Source: CAWBXL01 sp963837365 (GTDB taxonomy: Bacteria > Acidobacteriota > Terriglobia > Terriglobales > Acidobacteriaceae). Taken from it: a DNA stretch of 64,000 bases. Each line of letters begins with the position of its first letter. Positions within the stretch are counted from its first letter, which is position 1. Of the stretch, positions 1 to 8,964 are shown piece after piece. The translations under genes and the position numbers were made by a program. Under the pieces are notes generated by a model. The model saw only the letters and a program-made list of their open reading frames with translations. It did not search any database and was not told the DNA's origin. Location of the stretch: the NCBI GenBank assembly GCA_963837365.1, contig CAWIMW010000003.1:620001-684000 (forward strand). The letters run 5' to 3'.

Positions 1-225
1 GGCCGTCAGCGAACTGAGGGTCTGGTTGGGGCGCATCACGTCCAGATCAAAATCGGGCTTGATTTTGAAATATTGGAGCACGTGATCCAGCATGGTGCGG
101 TGCTGGCCGGTGTGGACAACGGCGGTTTCAAACTCGTCAGAACGGCGGCGCAGTTCGTGAATAACCACCGCCAGCTTGATGGCTTCCGGTCTGGTTCCCA
201 GTACAGCAATGACTCGGCACTTCAT
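1..225 (-). CDS. wecB: UDP-N-acetylglucosamine 2-epimerase (non-hydrolysing), N-terminal part, cut by the window edge
   Basis: The first 75 codons read on the minus strand from the ATG at 223-225 and run off the window. The protein opens with a Rossmann-like strand followed by the family signature GTRPEAIKLA, then TGQHRTML and a conserved VMRPNQTLSSLT stretch. These are hallmarks of the enzyme that interconverts UDP-GlcNAc and UDP-ManNAc for surface polysaccharide synthesis in the cytoplasm. A GTG three codons upstream is a possible alternative start. The UDP-binding C-terminal half lies outside the window, so completeness cannot be judged. Confidence 0.9.
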   Translation of the reverse strand, partial: MKCRVIAVLGTRPEAIKLAVVIHELRRRSDEFETAVVHTGQHRTMLDHVLQYFKIKPDFDLDVMRPNQTLSSLTA

Positions 226-664
226 GGTTGACACACCTATGGACAGCAGCGTTCGGGCACGTCTTGTCCCGGGTGTCGTGTTGACCTTGGTCGCGATCGG
301 AAGGGGCCCCGTCGGTCGTAAGTGCCTCAATCCGCAAGTGCTAACACCGACTCATGGTCAATTAGATTGGAGGGGAGAGGTTACGTAAAGATTACCGTCG
401 TCATCTGGAAAAGTGTCATTTCCCTAACGTCCGGAGGCAGTTTGAGCTACCAATTCAGCGTAGTAGTCCTTCATCACTCGGAGATCGAGGACCAGACTGC
501 TATCGCGGGCCGAAGTCAGTGGGCAACGCCGACCAGGATACATCGAGATATCTCGCATTTCTTAAAGTGAAACGATTTTCTTAGTTCAGTAATGCGCGGA
601 ACCAAAGAATTTGACATGAGCGCAACTTCGTCTGCTCTTGACATCGAGCAATGAGAACCGCAAT
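226..664. other. Intergenic region, no convincing gene
   Basis: This 439-base gap separates the divergent epimerase and VOC genes. The short open frames in it have no recognisable motif or ribosome site. Near the VOC end, TTGACAT occurs twice (about 611 and 638), which could supply -35 elements, but no good -10 box follows at the right spacing. Confidence 0.5.
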
Positions 665-1603
665 ATGCAATGCATGAATTCTATCCGTCCTTGGAGCGTT
701 ATCATCACAGCGGCTCTGTTCATCTTTCCGTCCGTATCACAAGCAAAGGATTCTCCCAAGTCTTCGACTGCGGTCAAACGTCCAGCCATCGTCGGCGTAG
801 CATGGATTGACCTGCGAACAGCCGACATAGCCGCCACGCGTAAGTTCTACACCGACTATCTCGGCCTGCCGGAGCAAGCCGGAGTCAAAGACAGTGAAAG
901 CGGACTGACCCGTGCTGTGTTTAGAGTGAATAATCGCCAGTTCGTCCAAGTTCTGCCCGAACTCAAGGACCCCAAAGAGAACCGGCTGATTGACATAGCT
1001 TTCGAAACCACCGACGCCGAGCAATTGCGCGCCTATCTCGCCGGTAATGGCGTAAAAGTTCCGGATAAAATCGGCGATATGGGATTGGGAACCAAGGGGT
1101 TTGCCATTACTGATGGGGAAAACCACGTGGTGAAGTTTGTTCAATTCCCAAGCAAGGCCAAATCTAAAGACTCTACTCCTGACAACCGTATCTCCACTCA
1201 CATGATCCACACCGGATTCATCGTGCATGACCGTCCCGCAGAGGATCATTTGTTTAAGGACATTCTGGGGTTCACCGAGACCTGGCACGGCGGGATGACC
1301 GACGACAAAATTTCCTGGATCGACATGCGCGTCCCCGACGGAAAGGACTGGCTGGAGTACATGATGGATTACGACGATTCAGACGTGCGAATCTCAGGAA
1401 TTATGAATCATCTAGCCTTGGGTGTGCCCAGCGTCAAAGATGGCTATGACACAGTGGTTCAACGCGGGATGAATCCCGAAAAACCCAAGATCGGCCGTGA
1501 TGGCAAATGGCAGCTTAATCTCTACAGCCCAGATCAAACGCGTGTGGAACTGATGGAACCGAAGCCGGTGGAAACGCCGTGCTGTTCGCCCATGCTGCAG
1601 TAA
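665..1603 (+). CDS. Secreted protein with two VOC (glyoxalase/bleomycin-resistance) domains
   Basis: About 312 residues. An N-terminal signal peptide (hydrophobic SVIITAALFIFPSVSQA) predicts export. Two vicinal-oxygen-chelate units follow, roughly residues 40-160 (VAWIDLRTADIAATRKFYTD, then the NRLIDIAFETTDAEQLRAYL half) and 175-305 (HTGFIVHDRPAEDHLFKDIL onward). VOC proteins bind a divalent metal and act as lyases, dioxygenases or resistance proteins; the substrate cannot be told here. The start is uncertain: a TTG at 638 is also in frame, but the ATG at 665 or 674 gives a better signal peptide. A redoxin gene follows 22 bases downstream, so the two may be cotranscribed. Confidence 0.8.
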   Translation: MQCMNSIRPWSVIITAALFIFPSVSQAKDSPKSSTAVKRPAIVGVAWIDLRTADIAATRKFYTDYLGLPEQAGVKDSESGLTRAVFRVNNRQFVQVLPELKDPKENRLIDIAFETTDAEQLRAYLAGNGVKVPDKIGDMGLGTKGFAITDGENHVVKFVQFPSKAKSKDSTPDNRISTHMIHTGFIVHDRPAEDHLFKDILGFTETWHGGMTDDKISWIDMRVPDGKDWLEYMMDYDDSDVRISGIMNHLALGVPSVKDGYDTVVQRGMNPEKPKIGRDGKWQLNLYSPDQTRVELMEPKPVETPCCSPMLQ

Positions 1604-1625
1604 CATATTCTCCCGGAGAAATAAA

Positions 1626-2819
1626 ATGCGGGCCTCATTCTCTTATCGGCAGTTAGCGGTGTTTTGCTTATTCCTGTGCCTTGCACCAGTGGGACTGTTT
1701 ATTGGCGCCGGGGCTGAAGAGGCGCCGCAACACCCCATTCTGGCGATCGGTTCCCCTGCCCCGGATTTTTGCCTTCCGGGAATTGATGGCCAGACCCACT
1801 GCCTCAAGGACTATGCATCGGCGAAAGTGCTGGTCATCGCCTTTACCTGCAATCACTGTCCCACCGCACAGCTTTACGAACAACGGATCATGAAGCTGGC
1901 TGACGATTACAAAGACAAGGGAGTGACGCTGGTTGCGATCGAGCCCAATAATCCCAACGCAGTCCTGCTGAATGAGTTGGGTTACACCGATGTCGGAGAT
2001 TCACTGGAGGACATGAAGACCCGGGCCGAATACCGGCACTTCAACTTTCCATACTTATACGACGGTGAGACCCAGAAAACCGCTACCGCATATGGGCCTT
2101 CTGCAACACCGCATTTATTCATCTTTGATGCAGAACGAAAACTGCGGTACCAGGGCCGTCTGGACAACAACACGCGCGAACGGCTGGTCACGAGCAAGGA
2201 TGCGCGTAATGCGATTGACGCACTACTCGCGGGAAAACCTGTGCCGGTAGAGAACACTCCATCGGTAGGCTGCTCGACCAAGTGGATGTACAAAGAGGCC
2301 AGCCGGGAAAAAGAACTGGAAAAGATCGAGAAGATGCCGGTGAATTTAAACCTGCAAGCCCAGGTGATCTTAGGGCCTTGCGCAAGAACACTATCGGGAA
2401 GGTCATTACTCGTAGATTTCTGGGCCACCTGGTGCGCGCCCTGCCGGGAAGAGTTCCCTGAGTTTGAAACCATGTACCGGATGTACGGTAAGCGCAATTT
2501 CGATCTGGTTACCGTCAGCATCAACTATCCCGATGAGCAACCTGGGGTGCTCAAAGTTTTGAACAGCGAGCACGCTACCAGCACAAACCTGATCATGGGC
2601 TCGACCGATATTTATGCCAACCTGGCCGCCTTCGATCCCGCGTGGAACGCGGCTGTTCCCTACACTCTGCTGATTCGGCCTGACGGCGAAATCATCTACA
2701 AGAGCCAGGGGACGGTGGATGTGATCAAGCTCAGGCGCCTGATTATCGCCAATCTGGCGGATGATGACTACATTGGCCACCAAGCTTACTGGAAAGCTTC
2801 CCTCGAAGGTACGAAGTAG
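1626..2819 (+). CDS. Exported double redoxin: peroxiredoxin-like domain plus TlpA-like thioredoxin domain
   Basis: 397 residues starting at an ATG with GGAGA 8 bases upstream. A signal peptide occupies about residues 1-30. The first domain (about 35-205) opens with a PAPDFCLPG strand and has an AhpC/TSA-type active region FTCNHCPTAQLYEQ. The second (about 255-385) carries the thioredoxin motif WATWCAPC and a cis-Pro loop (AVPYTLLIRPDG). Such proteins handle thiol or disulfide chemistry outside the cytoplasm, for example cytochrome c maturation or peroxide detoxification. The fusion of two redox domains in one chain is seen directly; which one reduces the other is inference. Confidence 0.85.
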   Translation: MRASFSYRQLAVFCLFLCLAPVGLFIGAGAEEAPQHPILAIGSPAPDFCLPGIDGQTHCLKDYASAKVLVIAFTCNHCPTAQLYEQRIMKLADDYKDKGVTLVAIEPNNPNAVLLNELGYTDVGDSLEDMKTRAEYRHFNFPYLYDGETQKTATAYGPSATPHLFIFDAERKLRYQGRLDNNTRERLVTSKDARNAIDALLAGKPVPVENTPSVGCSTKWMYKEASREKELEKIEKMPVNLNLQAQVILGPCARTLSGRSLLVDFWATWCAPCREEFPEFETMYRMYGKRNFDLVTVSINYPDEQPGVLKVLNSEHATSTNLIMGSTDIYANLAAFDPAWNAAVPYTLLIRPDGEIIYKSQGTVDVIKLRRLIIANLADDDYIGHQAYWKASLEGTK

Positions 2820-2844
2820 GATCTCCAGTTAAACTAGTCAAAGG

Positions 2845-3567
2845 ATGCCTGCTTCCAATACGCCTTCAGTCTCTCTCTCGGCCACAGACTTTGTGGAGTC
2901 AGTCCTCCGCCTGGCGCCTCGGCTTGCTGCTTTCGATTGCGACGGCACATTGTGGTCGGGGGATGCCGGCGAGGGCTTCTTCACCTGGGAGATGAAGCGC
3001 GGCATGGTTTCTGATGAAACCGTGGGTTGGGCCCGCGGCCGCTACGCGGACTATGTGGCCGGCAAAGTCACGGAGGATGAAATGGTCTCCGACATGACTA
3101 CGATGAACGTTGGGCTGGACGAAAAAGAGATTCGCAGGGCCGCGCGGCAATACTTTGAAGAAAACATGGTTGCGCACATTTTTCCCGAAATGCAGCAACT
3201 GGTTAGGCGGCTGCAAGATTCGGGGTGCGAAATCTGGGCCATCTCCTCGACCAGCGAGTGGGTGATTCGCGAGGCCATGAAGGATTTTGGGATTCCTGCG
3301 GAACGGATCCTGGCCTGTGAAGTTGAAATCGAAAACGGACGTATCACGGACCGCCTGGTGCGCGTACCCTCCGGCGAAGGCAAAGCCGTGGGTATACGCG
3401 AGGTCGTCCGCCGCCAACCGGATGCTGCCTTTGGCAACTCGCGCTGGGATGTGGAAATGCTCGAGCTGGCCAAGGTTCCTTTTGCGGTAAATCCCAGCCC
3501 TGAACTAAAAAAGATCGCCAGCGAACGCGGATGGAGGGTATATTTTCCTGACTCGATTCGCGGCTGA
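2845..3567 (+). CDS. HAD-IB family phosphatase (SerB-like)
   Basis: 240 residues. The HAD motif I appears as AAFDCDGTLWSGDAGE (nucleophile Asp in DxDGT), motif II as WAISSTSEW, and a late motif as FGNSRWDVEML, which fits the phosphoserine-phosphatase-like subfamily IB. These soluble enzymes remove phosphate from small metabolites using Mg2+. The substrate cannot be fixed from sequence. The stop is followed after two bases by the probable TTG start of an MFS transporter, so the pair is likely translated together; a phosphatase acting on the imported compound or its product is a reasonable inference. Confidence 0.85.
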   Translation: MPASNTPSVSLSATDFVESVLRLAPRLAAFDCDGTLWSGDAGEGFFTWEMKRGMVSDETVGWARGRYADYVAGKVTEDEMVSDMTTMNVGLDEKEIRRAARQYFEENMVAHIFPEMQQLVRRLQDSGCEIWAISSTSEWVIREAMKDFGIPAERILACEVEIENGRITDRLVRVPSGEGKAVGIREVVRRQPDAAFGNSRWDVEMLELAKVPFAVNPSPELKKIASERGWRVYFPDSIRG

Positions 3568-3569
3568 AC

Positions 3570-4883
3570 TTGGCCAACCTGCACAGCTCGACGGTCGCTG
3601 ACCGCGCAAGGCACCGCATCGCCCTGCGCCTGCTGCCTTATCTGTTCCTCCTCTACATCATCGCGTTTCTTGACCGCACCAACATTTCCAGCGCGGCCCT
3701 GGAAATACCTCACGAGCTTGGATTCAGCGATAGTGTCATTGGCGTAGGCTCGGGGATTTTCTTCATCGGCTATCTGCTGTTGGAAATCCCTGGGGCGGTG
3801 ATCGTGGAACGGTGGAGTGCCCGCCGCTGGATTGCCCGCATTATGGTGACCTGGGGGTTGGTCACGGTGTGGATGGCATTCATTCACACTCCGCGCCAGT
3901 TCTATACGGTGCGCTTTCTGTTGGGTGCGGCGGAGGCGGGGTTCTTCCCCGGAATCATTGTCTACCTGACGCATTGGTTCACGCCGCAAGACCGTGCTAA
4001 AGCTATGGCTAATTTCATGGCCGCCATCCCACTTTCACAGATTCTCGGCGCACCTGTTGCGGGCTGGGTACTGGGAGTCCATTGGCACGGAATCAGCGGC
4101 TGGCGCTGGTTGTTCATCCTCGAAGGTGTTCCGGCGCTAGTGTTTGGGGTAGTCACTTACTTCTATTTGACTGACCGTCCGCGTGAAGCCCACTGGTTGC
4201 CTGCGGACGAGCAGGATTGGATCGCCGCCAAACTGGAGGAAGAGAAGAAAACCAAAAAATTCTCGCCTTCCTTTGGCTTTCTCCGGGCGATCGTGCATCG
4301 CGAAGTCATTACGCTGACGTTAGTCTATTTTGTGCAGATCGTAGCGGCATTTTCTTTTATTTTCTGGTTGCCGGTCATGGTCAAACGTATCTCCGGGCTC
4401 TCTAATTCCAAGGTTCTGCTTATTGCAGCGTTGCCCTGGCTGCTGGCTTTTATCACTATGCAGATCAATGGCTGGCATTCAGACCGCAGCGGAGAGCGTC
4501 GCTGGCACACCGCCATTCCACTTCTGCTGAGTGCCGCCGGGCTGGTTCCTCTGGTGTTTTTGGATCTTGGGACTGTGCCCACCCTGGTTCTGTTTACTCT
4601 GGTCGTAGGATTTGTGATGGCATTTTTGCCATGCTTCTGGCCCATGCCGGCCGGGCTGTTCCACGGATCGACCGCTGCTGCCACCATCGGCATGATTAAT
4701 TCCATCGGATTGTTGGGAGGCTTTATCGGGCCATCACTGATGGGGTACCTCTCCGCGCGGACGCATTCCTTCAAGACCAGTTTTGCCTGCATGATGGTCG
4801 CGCTGGCGGTAGCAGGAGTCTTAACCCTAACTCTTCACACTGAAGCCCACAGGGACAAGTCTCTCCCCAATGGAGCAGTTTGA
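3570..4883 (+). CDS. MFS transporter, anion:cation symporter type
   Basis: 437 residues with about twelve hydrophobic segments. The opening RLLPYLFLLYIIAFLDRTNI and the loop LLEIPGAVIVERWSARRWIA resemble the ACS family (tartrate, phthalate, glucarate and similar carriers). The likely start is TTG at 3570, because no ATG precedes the first helix and the upstream HAD gene ends two bases before. The transporter sits in the inner membrane and probably imports an organic acid by proton symport. Substrate unknown. Confidence 0.85.
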   Translation: MANLHSSTVADRARHRIALRLLPYLFLLYIIAFLDRTNISSAALEIPHELGFSDSVIGVGSGIFFIGYLLLEIPGAVIVERWSARRWIARIMVTWGLVTVWMAFIHTPRQFYTVRFLLGAAEAGFFPGIIVYLTHWFTPQDRAKAMANFMAAIPLSQILGAPVAGWVLGVHWHGISGWRWLFILEGVPALVFGVVTYFYLTDRPREAHWLPADEQDWIAAKLEEEKKTKKFSPSFGFLRAIVHREVITLTLVYFVQIVAAFSFIFWLPVMVKRISGLSNSKVLLIAALPWLLAFITMQINGWHSDRSGERRWHTAIPLLLSAAGLVPLVFLDLGTVPTLVLFTLVVGFVMAFLPCFWPMPAGLFHGSTAAATIGMINSIGLLGGFIGPSLMGYLSARTHSFKTSFACMMVALAVAGVLTLTLHTEAHRDKSLPNGAV

Positions 4884-4892
4884 TTTGTTGGT

Positions 4893-5003
4893 TTTCTCTG
4901 CATCCTTCGCGGTACGGAGTTTGATTTTCGCTGGCTCTAACAAAATCTTAAGCCGTAGAGTTCGCAAAGAAAAATCTGCGCAGAGGACGCGGAGAAATGC
5001 GTA
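4893..5003. repeat. Dispersed inverted repeat of the 'CTCTGCG...CGCAGAG' family
   Basis: The gap between the MFS and binding-protein genes holds an imperfect palindrome. The left arm resembles TTTCTCTGCATCC; the right arm CGCAGAGGACGCGGAGAAA is its near complement. Related sequence lies at 48899-48952, 50879-50933 and 63253-63280, so this is a multi-copy element, not a single terminator. Confidence 0.6.
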
Positions 5004-5048
5004 TGGCCCGTGGCATCTTTGCAGTAAGCCTGTAACAATGGGGTCCCA

Positions 5049-5870
5049 ATGACGGCCTCCGACCACACTCCACAGCGCGTAGTTTCGCTCCAGCCCAGTG
5101 CCACAGTCATCCTTGCGTCGATTGGTAAGCTCGACCGACTTGTAGCCTGCACCAAGTACTGCGCCGCGGTGTGTCCTGAAGTCACACATCAAGGTTGCTC
5201 CACCATTGCCGACTCGTGGACTGCTAACGCTAAAGAGATTACCGCTGCACACCCTGATTTGGTCATTGCCTCGGTTCCCTACCAGGAAAAAGCTGTGATT
5301 GAAATCCTGAAATCGGGGACTTCGTTTCTGGGCCTTGCTCCCCACAATTTGACAGATATTTACAAAGACATCGCAGCTGTCGCGGGGATCATGGGAGTCC
5401 CCGACCGTGGGGAGAGTGTGATCACACAAATGCAATCCGAGATCGCGAGCATTCGCGTACAAACGCAAAATCTTCCCCGGCCACGGGTTTTCTGCGAAGA
5501 ATGGGGTAAGCCGATTATTGCCTCCCAAGGCTGGGTCGCCGAATTAGTCGAAGCAGCGGGAGGAGACTTTGTTTCTGCCCCCGGGTCAACTACCACCGCA
5601 GAGGCCGTGCTCACCGTCAATCCCGAAGTCTTCGTCGCCGCCTGGTGCGGCGCAGGTGACCGTGTCCCGCTAGGAAGAATCTTCCGTGACCGCGGTTGGT
5701 CAAAAATGCGCGCTCTCGAAGCTGGGCGTGTCTACTGCATCAACGATGAATACCTGAATACCCCGGCGCCTACACTGGTCAAGGGATTAAGGGCATTGGC
5801 GACGGCGATACATCCGGAACATTTTCCGCAAGTTTCCGGGCTACGATGTATCCGCGATATGCAAGAATAG
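5049..5870 (+). CDS. BtuF-like cobalamin/metal-chelate substrate-binding protein
   Basis: 273 residues of the helical-backbone metal-receptor fold. The opening RVVSLQPSATVILASIGKLD and the HPDLVIASVPYQEKAVIEIL and VNPEVFVAAWCGAG segments match periplasmic vitamin B12 or corrinoid receptors. No signal peptide or lipobox precedes the first strand, and no ABC permease or ATPase lies beside it, so it may act in the cytoplasm or the export signal may be missing. The start is ATG 5049; an upstream ATG is blocked by a stop after four codons. Confidence 0.75.
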   Translation: MTASDHTPQRVVSLQPSATVILASIGKLDRLVACTKYCAAVCPEVTHQGCSTIADSWTANAKEITAAHPDLVIASVPYQEKAVIEILKSGTSFLGLAPHNLTDIYKDIAAVAGIMGVPDRGESVITQMQSEIASIRVQTQNLPRPRVFCEEWGKPIIASQGWVAELVEAAGGDFVSAPGSTTTAEAVLTVNPEVFVAAWCGAGDRVPLGRIFRDRGWSKMRALEAGRVYCINDEYLNTPAPTLVKGLRALATAIHPEHFPQVSGLRCIRDMQE

Positions 5871-5908
5871 TCCGCTGTTGAAACCAAATACCGTTTACGG
5901 GAGACGGA

Positions 5909-6397
5909 ATGTCCACAGCCCCCACTTTGGACGAAGTCAAGCAAGAACTCACAGATTTAACCGCCGCGGTAACTGCGCCAACCGTTTTGATGAAAGAAGT
6001 TGTACGACTTCTGCACACTCGCATGACCAAATACAATTGGGTCGGCTTCTACATGATCGAGCAACAGCCTTCCGGAGAGCCGATCTTAGTCTTAGGCCCG
6101 TTTCAGGGAGCGATGACGCCGCATACACGCATCCCGCTCAATCAAGGAATTTGCGGTGCCGCCGCTTCCACAGGAAAAACAGTGGTAGTGGATGACGTGA
6201 GCCAAGATTCGCGCTATTTGGCCTGCTCGATCGAAACCAAGTCCGAGATCGTCGTGCCAATCTTTGCCAGGGGCAAAGTCGTCGGCGAACTCGACATTGA
6301 TAGCCACTTCCCTGCTGCCTTTAAAGATGAAGACCGCGAGCTGGTGGAGTTCTGCGCCAAACTGGTCGGCAAATATCTGGATGCGCCTTCGGCATGA
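5909..6397 (+). CDS. GAF-domain protein, probable free methionine-(R)-sulfoxide reductase
   Basis: 162 residues forming one GAF domain. The segment NQGICGAAASTGKTVVVDDV followed by YLACSIETKSEIVVPI closely follows the YebR/fRMsr family, which reduces free methionine-R-sulfoxide using conserved cysteines. Two of the family cysteines are visible, in GICG and LACS; the third was not identified. The stop overlaps the start of the next gene in an ATGA, so the product is made together with a thioredoxin-like protein that could serve as electron donor (inference). Confidence 0.78.
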   Translation: MSTAPTLDEVKQELTDLTAAVTAPTVLMKEVVRLLHTRMTKYNWVGFYMIEQQPSGEPILVLGPFQGAMTPHTRIPLNQGICGAAASTGKTVVVDDVSQDSRYLACSIETKSEIVVPIFARGKVVGELDIDSHFPAAFKDEDRELVEFCAKLVGKYLDAPSA

Positions 6398-7425
6398 GAG
6401 TCGAGAAAGGCCAAGTCCGAGCCCCGGAAATTGGGCGCGTATGGCTCAACTCGCCGCCCTTGAGTTTCCGCCAGTTGCGCGGGCGGGTAGTGCTGGTGGA
6501 TTTCTGGGACTACACCTGCGTTAACTGCATCCGCACGCTTCCTTATGTGAAGGCCTGGCATGAGCGCTATAAAGATGCCGGTCTCACCGTGATCGGGGTG
6601 CACACGCCGGAGTTCACCTTTGCGCAGTATGAGTCAAACGTAGAACGCGGTGTGCGCGAGTTTGGCCTGACCTATCCCATTGTCATAGACAGCAATTACG
6701 AAATCTGGAAAGCATTCGCGAATCGCTGCTGGCCCAGCAAATATCTGTTAGATAAGGAGGGATACTTGCGTTTCGCACACCCCGGCGAAGGCGCATATCG
6801 CGAATGCGAGGAGGTCATCCAGGAATTGCTGCGAGAAATTGATCCCGCGGTGTTGTTGCCGGAACTGTTGGGGCCGGTCCACCCAGAAGATTTGCTCGGT
6901 GCCGTTTGCTACCCTGCCAGCCCCGAGTTGTACTTGGGACACCGCCGTGGGCGCATCGGCAATGCCGGAGGATACAAGGAGGACCAGGTTGCCGAATATG
7001 ATTTCGCCGGGGAACTGGCTGAGAACTGCTTTTATGCCAGCGGTGCGTGGGCTTCGACGGCGGAATACTTCGAGTCCGCTGGCGAAGGCGCGCATCACCT
7101 GATCATCCGCTACTCCGCAGCAGCGGTAAATCTGGTAATGGCATCTCCGCGTGGCCCTTCTTGTGAGGTGATTATTCGCCAAGACGGCAAGCCGCTTACC
7201 CGTGATCAGGCCAGCGCCGACACTCAATTTCGAAATATGTCCGGACAAGAGGAAAGCCTAGTCCTGGTCCAGCAGGCCGGAATGTACTCCTTGGTAGACA
7301 ATCACAGCTTCGGCGAGCATATGCTTGAACTGATTTGTCCCGCGGGACTCGCGGCTTTTGCGTTTACCTTCGCCAGTTGTGTCGACTCAACCCAACTTCC
7401 CACAGGAGATGCAAGACCAGCATGA
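6394..7425 (+). CDS. Thioredoxin-like protein with DipZ-type C-terminal domain
   Basis: 343 residues. Residues about 1-150 form a redoxin domain with active site DYTCVNCIRTLPYV (CxxC). The remainder (about 190-335) is a beta-rich domain like the C-terminal part of DipZ/CcdA-linked thioredoxins, with GEHMLELICP near the end. No signal peptide and no CcdA membrane part are present, so it appears to be a stand-alone cytoplasmic version. Its start overlaps the GAF gene and its stop overlaps the MutT gene, each by four bases (ATGA), so all three are coupled. Confidence 0.8.
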   Translation: MRVEKGQVRAPEIGRVWLNSPPLSFRQLRGRVVLVDFWDYTCVNCIRTLPYVKAWHERYKDAGLTVIGVHTPEFTFAQYESNVERGVREFGLTYPIVIDSNYEIWKAFANRCWPSKYLLDKEGYLRFAHPGEGAYRECEEVIQELLREIDPAVLLPELLGPVHPEDLLGAVCYPASPELYLGHRRGRIGNAGGYKEDQVAEYDFAGELAENCFYASGAWASTAEYFESAGEGAHHLIIRYSAAAVNLVMASPRGPSCEVIIRQDGKPLTRDQASADTQFRNMSGQEESLVLVQQAGMYSLVDNHSFGEHMLELICPAGLAAFAFTFASCVDSTQLPTGDARPA

Positions 7426-7814
7426 AACGAGTCGTAGCCGCACTTATCGTGAGGGATGGCAAGTTCCTGGTTTGCCAGCGGACCCGCCATCAGACCATGC
7501 CCATGAAGTGGGAATTCCCTGGCGGCAAAATTGAAGAAGGTGAACAGCCGCGTGACGCCATGCACCGGGAACTGGAAGAAGAGCTGGGAATTGATGCGGT
7601 GGTTGGTGATGAGGTGGCGCGCATTCGCCACGAGTATCCCAACCGCAGTTCGGTGGAGTTAAGATTCTTTGTGATACGGGAATATGCGGGAGCGCTGGAG
7701 AACCGCATCTTCAACGATATGCAATGGGCTGAACGCACCCTGTTGCCGTCTTTCGATTTTTTGGAAGCGGACCTCGAGTTGGTACAACAATTGGCCGCGG
7801 GACAAATTGTTTAG
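7422..7814 (+). CDS. mutT: NUDIX hydrolase, MutT / 8-oxo-dGTP diphosphatase type
   Basis: 130 residues from ATG 7422, with AGGAGA 13 bases upstream and a four-base overlap with the preceding gene. The full Nudix box is present: GGKIEEGEQPRDAMHRELEE followed by ELGI. The strand VVAALIVRDGKFLVCQRT and the WEFPGG segment are typical of MutT, which hydrolyses 8-oxo-dGTP so that oxidised guanine is not built into DNA. The position after a methionine-sulfoxide-reductase-like gene and a thioredoxin supports a role in oxidative damage control. Confidence 0.85.
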   Translation: MKRVVAALIVRDGKFLVCQRTRHQTMPMKWEFPGGKIEEGEQPRDAMHRELEEELGIDAVVGDEVARIRHEYPNRSSVELRFFVIREYAGALENRIFNDMQWAERTLLPSFDFLEADLELVQQLAAGQIV

Positions 7815-7826
7815 TGGCCAATCAGG

Positions 7827-8843
7827 TTAATCGGGACGGGGTTTCAGAGTAGGCCGGTCTTCAGCTTCCTTCTTGGTTGTACTGCCATCATTTGACGTAC
7901 GCCGCAAGGTAGGTTTCTCGCCATCATTGACCGGTTCAATTTTTCGACGGTTCATGAGCGCCGCCACACGGGCCTTTACTCCCTGGAATTCTGAATCGTC
8001 AACCCGATACACAGCCCGTGGCGGCAGCAGGGTGTTGATTTCCTTTTGCACGCGCTCGATCCGCTGCGGCGTCTGCGGATGGGTTTCGAAGGCCCGCGCC
8101 ATGGCTCCCGGCTTGATCTTTTCCAATGCTTGCACCTTTTCGAAGAATGCGGTGACAGAAAGCGGGTCGTATCCGGCCTTGTACATGTATTGCAGGCCCA
8201 AGGTGTCAGCTTCCAATTCAAAACCACGGGTGAATTTGAGAAAGGTAAGCGGCAACGCCAGGCCGGCAGCGCTCTGCGCCCCATAGCCTACACCTCCGCC
8301 CACAAAAATAAGCGGTACCGAGGCAATATTTAGCCATTGGCCGCGAGTCATCTGCCGGGCGGCATGGCACGCGGCCACATGCGCAATCTCATGCGCCATG
8401 ACTCCGGCCAACTCAGCTTCGTTGTCCGTAGCCAGTATGAGACCTGAATTCACGTAGAAAAAACCTCCGGGGAGAGCGAAGGCGTTGATCTCGTCGGCGT
8501 CAATTACCTTGATCGTGAACGGTACTTGTGCGTCAGAATTCCGGACCAGGTTCTGTCCAATCCGATTCACATATTCGTTGATAACAGGATCGGTGACCAG
8601 CTTGGTGGAGGAATCCACCTGGCGGGCATATTCCTTGCCCATGCGGATTTGCCCGTCCACGCTGTACCAGTTGCCGAAACCACGTCCGCAACCTACATTG
8701 CGGCTGCCGATTGCATTGATGTCGCGGATACCGCCGTCGTGGTACACCTTGACGGCACCAGGCTCTTGATCTGCAAAGGCTATTGCCCCGAGGAACAGCA
8801 GGAAGGATACAAACCAACGCGTTGCAATGCGGGACCGCATCAT
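7827..8843 (-). CDS. M48 family zinc metallopeptidase, secreted
   Basis: About 338 residues. A signal peptide (SFLLFLGAIAFA) precedes the mature part. The zinc site is MAHEIAHVAACH (HExxH) with the third ligand in ELEADTLGLQYM, as in Ste24/BepA-like M48 peptidases. An ETHPQTPQRIERV motif follows. These envelope proteases trim misfolded outer-membrane or lipoprotein substrates. The ATG at 8843 is preferred over an upstream TTG at 8858. The gene is convergent with mutT, 12 bases apart, so both may share a short terminator. Confidence 0.85.
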   Translation of the reverse strand: MMRSRIATRWFVSFLLFLGAIAFADQEPGAVKVYHDGGIRDINAIGSRNVGCGRGFGNWYSVDGQIRMGKEYARQVDSSTKLVTDPVINEYVNRIGQNLVRNSDAQVPFTIKVIDADEINAFALPGGFFYVNSGLILATDNEAELAGVMAHEIAHVAACHAARQMTRGQWLNIASVPLIFVGGGVGYGAQSAAGLALPLTFLKFTRGFELEADTLGLQYMYKAGYDPLSVTAFFEKVQALEKIKPGAMARAFETHPQTPQRIERVQKEINTLLPPRAVYRVDDSEFQGVKARVAALMNRRKIEPVNDGEKPTLRRTSNDGSTTKKEAEDRPTLKPRPD

Positions 8844-8964
8844 GACACCGCCGCGCAAACTTCTCTACTGGTTAAGAACCCGCTGGCACGAAAAAGGTTT
8901 TCCGAGAAACGGCGTGCGCACGTAGTAGTTGCCCTGCGCTATTTGTGCGTGTGATCACACCAGA

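Noticed and set aside
322..570. Short plus-strand frame ahead of the VOC gene
   Set aside because: No ribosome site, no recognisable domain and atypical composition.
3051..3989. A 312-residue minus-strand frame across the HAD and MFS genes
   Set aside because: It spans two well-recognised genes on the other strand and shows no motif.
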